Below, piece after piece: positions 9,064 through 18,025 of a stretch of 64,000 bases of DNA. The DNA lies in assembly GCA_040768445.1 (NCBI GenBank), contig JAXGMV010000001.1:3008259-3072258 (forward strand), written 5' to 3'. Position 1 is the stretch's first letter. Every line of letters starts with the position of its first letter. Origin of the DNA: JAXGMV01 sp040768445. GTDB lineage: Bacteria; Chloroflexota; Anaerolineae; Anaerolineales; Anaerolineaceae. The notes under the pieces were generated by a model. The model was not told the DNA's origin and made no database searches. It saw nothing but the letters and a program-made list of their open reading frames with translations. The position numbers and the translations under genes are program-made.

Positions 9064-9977
9064 AACTACCGTTCTTATTGGTGGGAAGCGGCGCAGTCTC
9101 TTGCTTGTTTGCCGCCCGTTTTGCGGCTGCTGACATTCCATTCATAATGCTGGCAAACTGGCCTGAAGGCTATTCGGCTCTGAAGGAACGGGGTGTCACA
9201 TTAATTAGTGATAGTGGAGAGGCAACCCAATATCCAGTACATGTGGTTAACACAAAAGAGCTGGTTGAACCTGTCAGCACTGCTCTGATCTTGGTCAAAG
9301 CATGGCAGACTGAGCGATCAGCCTACCAAGTTTCACAGGTGCTCATGCCTGATGGTATGGCATTGTCTCTGCAGAACGGCGCAGGTAATCATGAGATACT
9401 GGCTGATGTTCTGACAGACAAGCGAGCCAGTGTTGGTATTAACGAGTATGGCGCAACCTCACTAGCACCGGGTGTTGTCAGAACAGCCGGGTCAGGCAGA
9501 ATTGTTATTGAAAATAAAGTACAGCTTGAAAGTATTCGTAAGGCGCTGGTTCTGGCTGGATTCGCTGTTGAGACCATCGATGATATTGCCGACCTGGTTT
9601 GGCAAAAACTGTTAATCAATGCAGTTATCAACCCGCTTGCAACGTTGTTTGAAATACCCAATGGAAAGCTGTTAGAAAGCGCTCACACGATTAATATCAT
9701 GGAAATGCTGTGCTCTGAAATTTTGAGCCTCTATCACCACTGCAATATTCACCTCCCTTCAATGGATCCACTGGCTGAGGTTTATAAAGTGATTATTGCA
9801 ACTCGCACAAACCGCTGTTCAATGCTGCAAGATCTTGATCGCGGCACCAAGCCGGAACTGGAGCAAATTACAGGCGCTCTCATTCAAAAAGCTGAAGCGG
9901 CTGGATACAAAATACCCGGTAACGCGTTAATGTATGAGCTGTTAAAGGCAAAATTTGAGGGTTATAAATCTTTATAA
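9060..9977 (+). CDS. panE: 2-dehydropantoate 2-reductase
   Basis: NADPH-dependent reduction of ketopantoate to pantoate, second step of the pathway. The N terminus carries the Rossmann motif VGSGAVSCLFAARFA. The mid region has VKAWQT and LQNGAGN, and the C-terminal ketopantoate-reductase domain contains KLLINAVINPLATLF with the catalytic lysine and NRCSMLQDLDRG for substrate binding. 305 aa is the usual length. It is coupled to panB by a 4-bp overlap and followed 29 bp later by panC. The set makes pantoate and condenses it with beta-alanine; panD (aspartate decarboxylase) is not in this window. Confidence 0.93.
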   Translation: MKLPFLLVGSGAVSCLFAARFAAADIPFIMLANWPEGYSALKERGVTLISDSGEATQYPVHVVNTKELVEPVSTALILVKAWQTERSAYQVSQVLMPDGMALSLQNGAGNHEILADVLTDKRASVGINEYGATSLAPGVVRTAGSGRIVIENKVQLESIRKALVLAGFAVETIDDIADLVWQKLLINAVINPLATLFEIPNGKLLESAHTINIMEMLCSEILSLYHHCNIHLPSMDPLAEVYKVIIATRTNRCSMLQDLDRGTKPELEQITGALIQKAEAAGYKIPGNALMYELLKAKFEGYKSL

Positions 9978-10006
9978 TTAAAAAATTATCTTATAAAGTA
10001 GGTCAT

Positions 10007-10846
10007 ATGCAAAAGATCTCAAGCATTGATGAAATTAGAAGGATCAGAAAATCCCTTCCAGAACCTGTCGGTTTTGTTCCCACTATGGGTTATCTGCACG
10101 CGGGACATTTGATGCTGGTCAAAAAAGCACGGCAGGAATGTGCGTCAGTGTTCACTTCCATATTTGTTAATCCCACACAGTTTAGTCCACAGGAAGACCT
10201 GGCAAAGTACCCGCGTGATCTTGAAAGAGATTTTGCCGCTCTGGAACATGAGGGCGTTGATGTGGTTTGGACACCAGACAACGCCATGATGTACCCGGAG
10301 GGATATGACACCTGGGTGAATGTTGAATCCATCTCCAGGTCACTTGAAGGCGAAATCCGTCCCGGTCATTTTCGCGGCGTCGCTACAGTGGTCACCAAGT
10401 TGTTTCACGTTGTCCACCCTGACAAAGCCTATTTTGGTCAGAAAGATGCACAGCAAGCCTGGATAATCAAAAAAATGGTGAAAGACCTGAATTTCAACAT
10501 CGATATCCACATTGAACCGACCGTGCGAGAAGCTGATGGGCTGGCAATGTCCAGCCGTAATGTGTATTTGAACACCGAAGAAAGGTCTGCCGCAACGAGA
10601 ATATTTGAAGGCATGCAAAAAGCATTATGGTCATTCAACCATGACGAAGTTAACCCTGATCGCTTGAGCCAGATCGTGGCGCACCATCTTGGTGAGACTC
10701 CCTTCTTCACAGTTCAATATATTAAAATCGTTCACCCCGAAAGTTTTGAGCCTGTGAGCACAGCATTTGATGGCTGCCTTTTGTTGGTAGCTGCAAAACT
10801 TGGCAATACAAGGTTGATTGACAATATCATCCTGACAAAAAAATAA
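10007..10846 (+). CDS. panC: Pantothenate synthetase (pantoate--beta-alanine ligase)
   Basis: ATP-dependent condensation of pantoate and beta-alanine, the last step of pantothenate synthesis. The nucleotidylyl-transferase signature is clear: FVPTMGYLHAGHLMLV, IFVNPTQF, PGHFRGVATVVTKL, YFGQKDAQQ and the KMSKS-like DGLAMSSRNVYL. 279 aa matches the family. It is the last gene of the panBEC operon. A 74-bp gap containing its own extended -10 element separates it from the partner-switching genes. Confidence 0.97.
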   Translation: MQKISSIDEIRRIRKSLPEPVGFVPTMGYLHAGHLMLVKKARQECASVFTSIFVNPTQFSPQEDLAKYPRDLERDFAALEHEGVDVVWTPDNAMMYPEGYDTWVNVESISRSLEGEIRPGHFRGVATVVTKLFHVVHPDKAYFGQKDAQQAWIIKKMVKDLNFNIDIHIEPTVREADGLAMSSRNVYLNTEERSAATRIFEGMQKALWSFNHDEVNPDRLSQIVAHHLGETPFFTVQYIKIVHPESFEPVSTAFDGCLLLVAAKLGNTRLIDNIILTKK

Positions 10847-10863
10847 TCATAAAATTTTCAGCA

Positions 10864-10872
10864 TGATATAAT
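10864..10872 (+). promoter_or_regulatory. Extended -10 promoter element for the STAS/RsbW/RsbU operon
   Basis: TGATATAAT lies 48 bp upstream of the STAS gene ATG. It is a consensus extended -10 (TGnTATAAT) without a recognisable -35 box, suggesting that the partner-switching operon has its own promoter and does not rely only on read-through from panC. Placement only; no start site was measured. Confidence 0.4.
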
Positions 10873-10920
10873 CATAAAGGGTTATTTTTCACTCTAATTG
10901 ACCAAACGGAGGCATTTACA

Positions 10921-11256
10921 ATGCAAATTGAAAGCACCAAGTACAAACGTTGTGACCTGATTAAACTGCAGGGTCGTCTCGATAGCGCTTCAGCACCGAA
11001 ACTGGCTGAGGTCATTGATTCAATTACTGATGAAGGGCGTTATAAAATCGTCCTCGACATGGAAGAGTTAACTTTCATATCCAGCGCCGGCCTGAGAGTT
11101 TTGATCAATGCCCAAAAAACCTGCAAACGCTACAATCGCGGCGAAGTTGTATTCACGAATGTCCCGGCAAATATCATGTCCGCGTTAGATCTGGCAGGAT
11201 TCACAGTGCTGTTCAAGATTTTTGAAGACACAGTGACTGCGGTAGGAAATTTCTAA
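10921..11256 (+). CDS. STAS-domain anti-sigma factor antagonist (RsbV/SpoIIAA-like)
   Basis: A single-domain 111-residue STAS protein. The phospho-acceptor region reads ELTFISSAGLRVLINAQ, where the serine before AGLR is the position phosphorylated in SpoIIAA/RsbV. In the known scheme the unphosphorylated form binds an RsbW-type kinase and frees its target; phosphorylation by the kinase reverses this. A strong GGAGG precedes the ATG. The next gene, 5 bp downstream, encodes the matching kinase. No sigma factor lies nearby, so the final target could be a sigma factor elsewhere or another partner. Confidence 0.9.
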   Translation: MQIESTKYKRCDLIKLQGRLDSASAPKLAEVIDSITDEGRYKIVLDMEELTFISSAGLRVLINAQKTCKRYNRGEVVFTNVPANIMSALDLAGFTVLFKIFEDTVTAVGNF

Positions 11257-11261
11257 ACATC

Positions 11262-11693
11262 TTGTTTGTAGAGCAGCGCACAAAAATTTTCCCCGGTCGT
11301 TACGAATATCTGAGTGACATCGCAGAATTTGTGCAATTAGCCTCACACGATGCGGGTTTTGATAGTTCGATGACTTATGCAGTTGAGACAGCCGTTGACG
11401 AGGCATGCTCGAATGTCATTGAGCATGCCTATGGCGGCGAAGGTATTGGTGACATCACGCTGATCTGTGAAATCGAGCAAAATCTACTCACAATCAAAAT
11501 CATTGATCAAGGTCAACCTTTCAACCCTGACAGCGTACCAGGTCCCTACCTTGACAAGAATTGTGAAGATCATCCGGGGCATGGACTGGGTTTATATTTT
11601 ATAAAAAGTTTGATGGACGATGTTAAGTTTGAGTTTACCCCTGGTGTTGGCACAACCTTGACCATGGTTAAACGCAGGGAGCAGGATGTTTGA
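11262..11693 (+). CDS. Anti-sigma-factor-type serine kinase (RsbW/SpoIIAB-like GHKL ATPase)
   Basis: A small (143 aa) HATPase_c protein. The N box is ETAVDEACSNVIEHAY, the G1 region IKIIDQGQPFNPD and the G2 region GHGLGLYFIKSLMD. In this family the protein phosphorylates the STAS antagonist and sequesters a sigma factor or other partner. It starts at TTG just after the STAS gene, with no in-frame ATG close by. Its TGA overlaps the TTG start of the phosphatase gene by 4 bp (TTGA), so all three genes are translationally linked. The actual partner is unknown. Confidence 0.88.
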   Translation: MFVEQRTKIFPGRYEYLSDIAEFVQLASHDAGFDSSMTYAVETAVDEACSNVIEHAYGGEGIGDITLICEIEQNLLTIKIIDQGQPFNPDSVPGPYLDKNCEDHPGHGLGLYFIKSLMDDVKFEFTPGVGTTLTMVKRREQDV

Positions 11694-14600
11694 ACAAGCC
11701 TGCAGGGCAGAATCAACTCACCTCTTGGAGACAGTATCTTTGGCTGGTTGAAGAATTACTAAGCCAGTCAGATATTGAATCTCAACGCGCCTTCATTATT
11801 CAACTTATCGAAGATCGACTTGCTTGCAAGGCAGATCTCTGGCTGGCAGAACCTTACTTTCCTTTGCCCGGCGAACCAGGTATTAAAACTCTGGCTACTG
11901 AGGTTTTACCCGAAATCGTCACACAGGCGGCTGCAACCCGAAAGATCCAACAATTGGATGAAACTGGAGGCAGTGGTAAACACAGCCTCGCAATACCCAT
12001 GACCACGCGCGAGTATATGCTCGGGGTCATTCAGGCGAGCAGAAGCCAGGGCAATTCCTTCAAACAAGATGAAATAGATTTTCTCGAAGGTGTCGGCTTG
12101 CATGCTGCTGTAGCGCTGCAAATCATGCGCCAGGTTATCTTAAAAAACTTCCGCAATGAACAGCTTGAACTGGTACGGTCAGTCAGCGAGCAAATTGCTA
12201 ATTATACAGACATTGACTCGCTCAGCCAGCAGGTCACGTGCTCAATCCAATCCACTTTTGATTATTATTTCGTTTCAATTTTTACTGTCGAGAAAGATAC
12301 GCCTGAGCTAAAATTTCGCGCCAGCACTGTATCTGGTGGACAAGCTATTGAAGGGTTGTCGTTTTCGGTAAAAAAAGGTGAAGGTATCGTTGGTTATGTG
12401 GCTGAAACAGGCAAAGAAGTGATAGCCCCTGATGTAAAACTTGAAGAACGATTCCGCTACATTGACACGCTCCCAGAAACACAATCTGAAGCTGTTATCC
12501 CATTAATTTCCGACAAAAACATCCTCGGTGTTTTGGATATTCAAAGCAATCGTAAAAATGCATTTCATGAAATAGATGTCATGGTACTGAAAGCGCTGGC
12601 GAATACGATCGCGTTAGCGATTGACGGTGTAAACCTGTATCTTGATCAGCAGGATAAAGCTCAAAAACTTGAAATTTTGGTTGAATTGAGTCACACCATA
12701 TCGTCAATTCTTGATATGGAAGAACTCTCTGAGCAAATCGTGACACTGCTCCAAAAGAGACTTGGGTACTCTTTCGTGGAATACTACTCTTATCACCCTG
12801 GTCGTAAGAAGATATTTTACGAGTTTGGCAGCGGGTCACGCAGTGCACAGCTGGCAACAATGCAAATTGTTTATGACCTTGATGATCCCCTGGGTGTCAT
12901 TCCCTGGGTGGCACGTAATCAGCAGCTAAAAGTCGTCAACGACGTAAGGGAAGAACCCATCTATCGCCCATCTGAGCTGACGCCAGAACACACCCGTTCA
13001 GAATTAGCCGTGCCTATTATCCATACCGGCGAACTGTTAGGTGTGCTGGACATCCAGAGTGACAAAATAAATGCCTTTAACCAAAGCGACCTGACACTGA
13101 TCGATTCATTTGCCGCGAGTGTTGCCAATGCTGTTAAGAATGCCACACTGTACCGCTCAGAAAAATGGCGCAGCCAGGTCGCTGAAAGCATGCGTGATGT
13201 CGCCAGCATGTTGGCTGAATACCAGGAACCCGAGAGACTGCTGGACATCATCCTGACAGAACTGGAAAAGAACCTTCCCTGCGATGCATCAGCCATCTGG
13301 CTCGTGGACGAGAACGCTTACTCAAAAGAAATTAGTCCGGAGAACCTCAAGCTGGGAGCGGTGCATGGCGTTGACCCTGAGGTATTAATAGATATCCGCA
13401 AGCGCATGCCTGCCATTAATGAGTGGATGCGTTTGCTGCTTGATTCTAAACAACCCTCAATCCGAGAGCACAACGGGATTTATGGACCGCTTGGCGTAGC
13501 ACTGGACTATGCTCCAGATTATTCAAGCCTGGCGGCGCCATTATATTCCGGTGACGTACCACTTGGCTTATTGACAATTGCCCATCACACCGCCAATCGC
13601 TATGGTCACGAGGCACGGGCGATATCATCAACTTTTGCCAGCTATGCTGCAGTCGCTATTGAAAATGCTCGCTTATATGCTGAAGCACAGCGCAATGCAT
13701 GGACATCAACTGTGCTCCTGCAGGTAGCCGAAAACACGCGGTCGCTGACATCAACTTCAGAACTTTTATCAGCAATGGTTCGGCTTCCCCCTCTTCTGGC
13801 TGGCGTAAAGAAAAGTGCGTTTATCCTGTGGAGTGAAGAATACAGGACCTTCATAGTCCAGGCTGCTTATGGGTTTGAGGAAAATATCCTGAATCTGGCC
13901 TTGGATACTGAAAAGAGCAACGCCTTTTGCAACCTGATTGAGACTCGTGAAATCGTAGAGCTGCAGGATGATGCACTTTGCCAGTTGATGCCTGAAGCAT
14001 CACAAAAAAGCGCACAATGCCGCGGCATCCTTGTTCCAATGGTTACACGCAATACGTTAGTCGGCGGATTTCTGGTTGGTTATGAGATGGAAGGAAAGGG
14101 AGAGAACTTCCAATCTCAGCTATTAGAGATTATCAAAGGCATTGCCTACCAGACTACCATCGGGTTGGACAATATCCGGTTAGCGGATGCACAGGAAGAA
14201 GAAGCCTATGTAACCGCTGTTCTACTTCAGGCAGCCCAGGCTGTTGTCAGCCAGAACAATCTACATGACATCCTGGAAACAATTGTTCATCTGATGCCCA
14301 TTCTGGTGGGAGTTGATACCTGCATCATTTATGACTGGAACGAATCAAAACAGGTATTTACCACTGAACATGCCTTTACGGGCTCACATGAAGATGAAAA
14401 ATTACTCCACAAAATTGAATTTTCCCACGGTGAATTTACGCTGCTGGATGAAGTTAAAACCCAACATGAACTTCAATATGCCGTGGTTAGCCCTGATCTG
14501 GAGACAGTAACCGATTGGAAAGATGCACCAAGTTATCCTGGAAGTAGTCTTGATACAGGAGATATCCCACATGGATCTAACCTTATTACTGGTTTTCCAC

Positions 14601-15508
14601 TGATTGCTCAGGGGCAGTTCTACGGAGTTTTACTGGCAAAAGAGCATGTTAGATCACGCTTAATCCTCACTAGGCGGATGGAGATTATCAATGGTATTGC
14701 CAAGCAGGCAGCGCTGGCAATTCAGAATGAACATCTGAAAGAAGAGATGGTTCAGCGCGAAACAACAGAGCGTGAAATCCAATTGGCCAGGCAAATTCAA
14801 CAGACATTCCTGCCTGACAAACTGCCCGAGTTTAAACACTGGCAGCTGGCAGCCCGCTGGCAAACAGCCCTGCAGGTTGGTGGTGACTTTTATGATGTAA
14901 TTGAACTGGATGAAGAGCGCCTGGGATTGGTCATTGCAGATGTTGCTGATAAAGGCATGCCTGCTGCGCTGTACATGACAGTAACCCGCACACTGATACA
15001 AGCACTTGCTGGTTCGTCCGCTTCACCTGCTGCCCTGCTGGAGCAGGTGAACAACATCCTGTTTTCTGACAAAGAAAACGGCATGTTTGTCACTGCATTT
15101 TATGCAGAAGTTAACCTGAAAACAGGTCAACTGAGTTATGTAAATGCAGGACACAATCCCCCAATCGTCACCAGGGTGGACAGGTCTATGTATGAACTCG
15201 AACGGGGTGGCATTGCGCTTGGCGTACTGGAGGGTATTCATCTTAAGGATCAGCAAATTATGCTCAATCCTGGTGAGAGCCTGCTTTTGTACACTGATGG
15301 GGTAACCGAAGCAACAACATTTTCTGAAGATATGTTTGGTTTGGATAATTTCAAATCTGTGATTAGCAAAAACGCTCAAGTTTCTGTCAACGAAATGCTA
15401 ACAGCCGTTGAACAAGCCTTGAATGAATTTCGGGGCGGCATGCCGCCCAGTGATGATGTCACCATGTTGTGCATCCATAGAAATATCCAAACAGAGCAAA
15501 GCGATTAA
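11690..15508 (+). CDS. Multi-GAF sensor with C-terminal SpoIIE/PP2C-type phosphatase (RsbU-like)
   Basis: A 1272-residue cytoplasmic signalling protein with no membrane segment seen. At least five GAF-type segments occupy roughly residues 30-1040; several carry recurrent GVLDIQSN/GVLDIQSD and AVPI.. motifs. A short coiled linker (REIQLARQIQQTFLP) then leads into a SpoIIE phosphatase with GGDFYDVIEL, VIADVADKGMPAAL, YVNAGHNPP, LLLYTDGVTEA and a final SDDVTMLCI, so the metal-binding aspartates are present. By analogy with RsbU it would dephosphorylate the STAS protein in response to small ligands or stress sensed by the GAF domains. Start is TTG, overlapping the kinase gene by 4 bp. The number of sensor domains is unusually high. 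Confidence 0.92.
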   Translation: MNKPAGQNQLTSWRQYLWLVEELLSQSDIESQRAFIIQLIEDRLACKADLWLAEPYFPLPGEPGIKTLATEVLPEIVTQAAATRKIQQLDETGGSGKHSLAIPMTTREYMLGVIQASRSQGNSFKQDEIDFLEGVGLHAAVALQIMRQVILKNFRNEQLELVRSVSEQIANYTDIDSLSQQVTCSIQSTFDYYFVSIFTVEKDTPELKFRASTVSGGQAIEGLSFSVKKGEGIVGYVAETGKEVIAPDVKLEERFRYIDTLPETQSEAVIPLISDKNILGVLDIQSNRKNAFHEIDVMVLKALANTIALAIDGVNLYLDQQDKAQKLEILVELSHTISSILDMEELSEQIVTLLQKRLGYSFVEYYSYHPGRKKIFYEFGSGSRSAQLATMQIVYDLDDPLGVIPWVARNQQLKVVNDVREEPIYRPSELTPEHTRSELAVPIIHTGELLGVLDIQSDKINAFNQSDLTLIDSFAASVANAVKNATLYRSEKWRSQVAESMRDVASMLAEYQEPERLLDIILTELEKNLPCDASAIWLVDENAYSKEISPENLKLGAVHGVDPEVLIDIRKRMPAINEWMRLLLDSKQPSIREHNGIYGPLGVALDYAPDYSSLAAPLYSGDVPLGLLTIAHHTANRYGHEARAISSTFASYAAVAIENARLYAEAQRNAWTSTVLLQVAENTRSLTSTSELLSAMVRLPPLLAGVKKSAFILWSEEYRTFIVQAAYGFEENILNLALDTEKSNAFCNLIETREIVELQDDALCQLMPEASQKSAQCRGILVPMVTRNTLVGGFLVGYEMEGKGENFQSQLLEIIKGIAYQTTIGLDNIRLADAQEEEAYVTAVLLQAAQAVVSQNNLHDILETIVHLMPILVGVDTCIIYDWNESKQVFTTEHAFTGSHEDEKLLHKIEFSHGEFTLLDEVKTQHELQYAVVSPDLETVTDWKDAPSYPGSSLDTGDIPHGSNLITGFPLIAQGQFYGVLLAKEHVRSRLILTRRMEIINGIAKQAALAIQNEHLKEEMVQRETTEREIQLARQIQQTFLPDKLPEFKHWQLAARWQTALQVGGDFYDVIELDEERLGLVIADVADKGMPAALYMTVTRTLIQALAGSSASPAALLEQVNNILFSDKENGMFVTAFYAEVNLKTGQLSYVNAGHNPPIVTRVDRSMYELERGGIALGVLEGIHLKDQQIMLNPGESLLLYTDGVTEATTFSEDMFGLDNFKSVISKNAQVSVNEMLTAVEQALNEFRGGMPPSDDVTMLCIHRNIQTEQSD

Positions 15509-15576
15509 TTGACAGTATTTACAACTAACCTCCAATTCTCAAAACACATCAATCATATTTTGTTATTTAAAAAGGA

Positions 15577-15960
15577 TTACCTGCCCAGAATCATGGATTG
15601 CCAGATTTCCCAGTTTTCATAAGCTGTTGGGGCTGGTGTTGGGGTGGATTGTGGTGTTGGAATCACACCGCCGGCTGGAAGCGGTACTATCGGAACATCG
15701 CCTGGTTTGATCTTGCGTCCGTCCTGGCGCGCCCACTCTTCAACTGCCTGTTCCGAGTTGGCATATGCTGCCTGTGTTTTCAACACTTGCTGCGTCACCC
15801 ACAGTGAATAAACCTGCGACCTGACGGAATCACGTTCTGCTTTTGCCACAAACAATTCATTTAAACGCGCATTAAGATCCGCTGTAATGACTAAGAGGAC
15901 AAGAAAGATGATAATGTAAACTGCCTGCCGTTTTGCTCGTTTCGTCGAAAATAGCTTCAT
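15577..15960 (-). CDS. FtsB/DivIC-like septum-formation protein
   Basis: A 127-residue single-pass protein: a short basic N terminus (KRAKRQ), one membrane helix (about residues 13-27), then a coiled-coil-like stretch (LNARLNELFVAKAERDS) and an alanine/glutamate helix with EEWARQDGRKIKPGD. That order matches FtsB/DivIC proteins, which act in the divisome with FtsL and FtsQ. The C-terminal tail is Pro/Thr-rich (IPTPQSTPTPAPT) and ends in a tryptophan-containing segment. No division genes lie beside it, so the call rests on architecture only. It is followed on its other side by a bidirectional terminator and tRNA-Leu. Confidence 0.6.
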   Translation of the reverse strand: MKLFSTKRAKRQAVYIIIFLVLLVITADLNARLNELFVAKAERDSVRSQVYSLWVTQQVLKTQAAYANSEQAVEEWARQDGRKIKPGDVPIVPLPAGGVIPTPQSTPTPAPTAYENWEIWQSMILGR

Positions 15961-16004
15961 AACAAATTAATGATACCGTATTTATGTTAACGCATCAAGA
16001 AATG

Positions 16005-16030
16005 AAAAAACCCGCATCTGCGGGTTTTTT
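16005..16030 (-). terminator. Rho-independent terminator after tRNA-Leu
   Basis: A near-perfect stem: six A, CCCGCA, a 2-nt loop, TGCGGG, six T. It lies 4 bp beyond the 3' end of the minus-strand tRNA-Leu and can work in either direction, since it has A and T runs on both flanks. It insulates the tRNA from the FtsB-like gene. Confidence 0.9.
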
Positions 16031-16034
16031 CCTG

Positions 16035-16119
16035 TGCCGAAGGTGGGATTTGAACCCACACGAGCGTAATGCCCACTACGCCCTGAACGTAGCGCGTCTG
16101 CCAATTCCGCCACTCCGGC
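16035..16119 (-). tRNA. tRNA-Leu (anticodon CAG)
   Basis: An 85-nt class II tRNA. The acceptor stem GCCGGAG pairs with CUUCGGC, the D arm is GGCGGAAUUGGCAGACGC, the anticodon stem-loop is CUACG-UUCAGGG-CGUAG giving CAG, a long variable arm follows, and the T arm GUGGG-UUCAAAU-CCCAC is complete. Discriminator is A and no CCA is encoded (the following bases are CAG). A consensus promoter lies just upstream and a strong terminator just downstream, so it is a single-gene transcription unit. Confidence 0.97.
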
Positions 16120-16137
16120 TAAATTCATCGAATCTAA

Positions 16138-16165
16138 ATTTTATCGGAAAACCTGCTTTTGTCAA
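16138..16165 (-). promoter_or_regulatory. Sigma-70-type promoter for tRNA-Leu
   Basis: On the minus strand TTGACA (16165-16160) is followed by a 16-nt spacer and TAAAAT (16143-16138). The expected start falls about 10 nt before the tRNA 5' end. Confidence 0.75.
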
Positions 16166-16223
16166 CCTTTTTGGCAAACTCACCTATAATTGAGACAATA
16201 ATATTTACAATTACAGGCTTTCC

Positions 16224-16625
16224 ATGAGATATCACTGGGTCATCAGGCTACTTATCGGAATTGTCACTTTTCTTAACTTACAAGCAGCAGTACTATTCAT
16301 GCTGGTACCCTACCGTTTTGTTTCATCCTTTGAGTTGACCGGAGAAACCGGTAAAGCAGTAATTCAAGCTTTAGGGGTCTTATTCCTGATGTGGAACGTC
16401 CCCTACATTTTTGCATTGATCAATCCTATTAAAAATCGCATCTCATTGGTTCAAGCCAACATCATGCAGGCGATTGGCGTAATCGGTGAGACAGGCATCT
16501 TAATCAGGCTTGAAGGCAGCCACCCTATACTCTCTGCATCGGTTACCAGGTTTATCATTTTTGATGCCTGCGGGTTAGTATTGCTGCTGGCCGCATTACT
16601 AATGATCCAAAGACAAAATAATTAA
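16224..16625 (+). CDS. Small four-helix membrane protein of unknown function
   Basis: A 133-residue protein with four predicted membrane helices: about residues 6-28 (IRLLIGIVTFLNLQAAVLFM), 46-67, 73-92 and 107-128. The C terminus is short and basic (QRQNN). I do not recognise the family; many small bacterial integral membrane proteins share this outline. No enzyme motif is visible. It is separated from tRNA-Leu by divergent promoters and from the M42 peptidase by 110 bp. Coding evidence is the uninterrupted frame with a well-formed hydrophobic pattern; the ATG has only a weak ribosome-binding site. Confidence 0.65.
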   Translation: MRYHWVIRLLIGIVTFLNLQAAVLFMLVPYRFVSSFELTGETGKAVIQALGVLFLMWNVPYIFALINPIKNRISLVQANIMQAIGVIGETGILIRLEGSHPILSASVTRFIIFDACGLVLLLAALLMIQRQNN

Positions 16626-16735
16626 GGAGAAAATTAACCTGAATTTTTGCTGTGTAGATTTATAATGTTTAAGAAACAACTCAACAGATCACGGCTTTTT
16701 AAACTGCCGCATCCTATAAATGATTGGAGAATATC

Positions 16736-17746
16736 ATGCTGGAAATTATTAAGAATCTTGTTGAAACTTGTGGACCGTCAGGTTATGAGGACAAAGTGCG
16801 GGCGTATATTCGCTCACAGGTTGAACCCTACGCCGACGAAATCAAAGTTGATGCTCTGGGCAGCCTGATCGTTCGAAAAGGCACAAAAACCGACAATGGA
16901 AAGAAAATCATGATTGCCGGGCATATGGATGAGATTGGCGTCATTGCCACGCACATTGATGATAACGGGTTTGTGCGGTTCACAGGGATCGGCGGTGTCG
17001 CTCCTGACAGCTGCCTGGCTGGACGTGTGCAATTTGTCAACGGTACTATCGGTGTCATCAATAAAGAAATGCACAGCTTCTCTGAGCTCTTTATGCCCAG
17101 GTACACATTAACGCTTGATAAACTCTACATTGATGTTGGGGCAACCTCAAGAGAAGACTGCCCGGTAAAAGTTGGTGATGTTGGCGCATTTCACAGGCCG
17201 TTGGAAGTGCTTGGTAACAGGCTGGTATCAAAAGCCATGGACGACCGAATTGCAACAGCTGTGATGATTCTGGCTCTCAAGGAAATCAAGCACACGCCGC
17301 ATGAACTTTATTTTGTCTTCACAGTGCAGGAAGAGACCGGTTTGATCGGCGCTAAAACCAGCGCCTTTGGCATCAATCCCGATCTTGGAATGGCGATTGA
17401 TGTAACACCGGTGGTTGACACGCCCGAAGGCATCAAGAACGGTGTCAGTTTGGGCAAAGGACCGGCCATTAAAGTCAAAGATAGTTCACTGGTCGTGGAC
17501 CCAAGGCTGATCAAATGGATGTCCGATACCGCAGCGAAAAACGCTATTCCTGTTCAATACGAGGTTCTGGTTGGCGGCGGTACAGATGCCGGCGCAATCA
17601 ACCTGACCCGTTCAGGCATTCCGGCGACATGTCTCTCAATCCCAACCCGCTACGTCCACACACCATCTGAGATGGTAGATAGTGACGATGTAAAAAATGC
17701 TGTTAGATTGACAGTTGAGCTTCTCAGCAACCCGGTAACCTTATAA
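16736..17746 (+). CDS. M42 family metallo-aminopeptidase
   Basis: A di-metal cytoplasmic aminopeptidase of the M42 (glutamyl aminopeptidase/FrvX/TET) group. Metal-binding and catalytic residues are visible in IAGHMDEIG, SKAMDDRIA, TVQEETGLIGA, AIDVTP and the terminal CLSIPTRYVHTPSEMV. These enzymes usually assemble as large dodecamers that trim peptides from the N terminus. ATG at 16736 is preferred because TGGAG lies 6-10 nt upstream; an in-frame TTG four codons earlier overlaps that site. Length 336 aa is typical. It stands alone between the small membrane protein and the methyltransferase genes. Confidence 0.93.
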   Translation: MLEIIKNLVETCGPSGYEDKVRAYIRSQVEPYADEIKVDALGSLIVRKGTKTDNGKKIMIAGHMDEIGVIATHIDDNGFVRFTGIGGVAPDSCLAGRVQFVNGTIGVINKEMHSFSELFMPRYTLTLDKLYIDVGATSREDCPVKVGDVGAFHRPLEVLGNRLVSKAMDDRIATAVMILALKEIKHTPHELYFVFTVQEETGLIGAKTSAFGINPDLGMAIDVTPVVDTPEGIKNGVSLGKGPAIKVKDSSLVVDPRLIKWMSDTAAKNAIPVQYEVLVGGGTDAGAINLTRSGIPATCLSIPTRYVHTPSEMVDSDDVKNAVRLTVELLSNPVTL

Positions 17747-17762
17747 GTTGGCTTTCCAATAT

Positions 17763-17794
17763 AGAGGATCAGCAATTCAATCTGCTGATCCTCT
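17763..17794 (+). terminator. Hairpin after the M42 peptidase gene
   Basis: AGAGGATCAGCA and TGCTGATCCTCT form a perfect 12-bp stem with an 8-nt loop 16 bp after the stop codon. It lacks an adjacent T run, so it may be a processing or 3'-stabilising hairpin and not a classical terminator. The remaining ~230 bp before the methyltransferase gene holds only a possible promoter. Confidence 0.5.
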
Positions 17795-17938
17795 GGCTAA
17801 TTCCTACTTTTCAGATATGAATTACCTTTAACCAGTTGATTATTTTGCACCTTCTATAATACAATTAAATAAATCCTATCCCCATCTTCACAGATTACAC
17901 TCCTGACGCTGGATTTATCAGTTTACACAGGTCTTCTT

Positions 17939-17966
17939 TTGTCAACCTGCCAAGGAAGAATAAACA
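17939..17966 (+). promoter_or_regulatory. Possible promoter for the MttB operon
   Basis: TTGTCA, a 16-nt spacer and TAAACA lie about 60 bp upstream of the methyltransferase ATG. The match is moderate. A lone TATAAT further upstream (about 17855) is an alternative without a good -35. Confidence 0.3.
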
Positions 17967-18025
17967 CTACTGGTAGATTTTTTCATAACAACAATCAGGT
18001 TCGGAAATAAGGAGGTAGGTAATCA

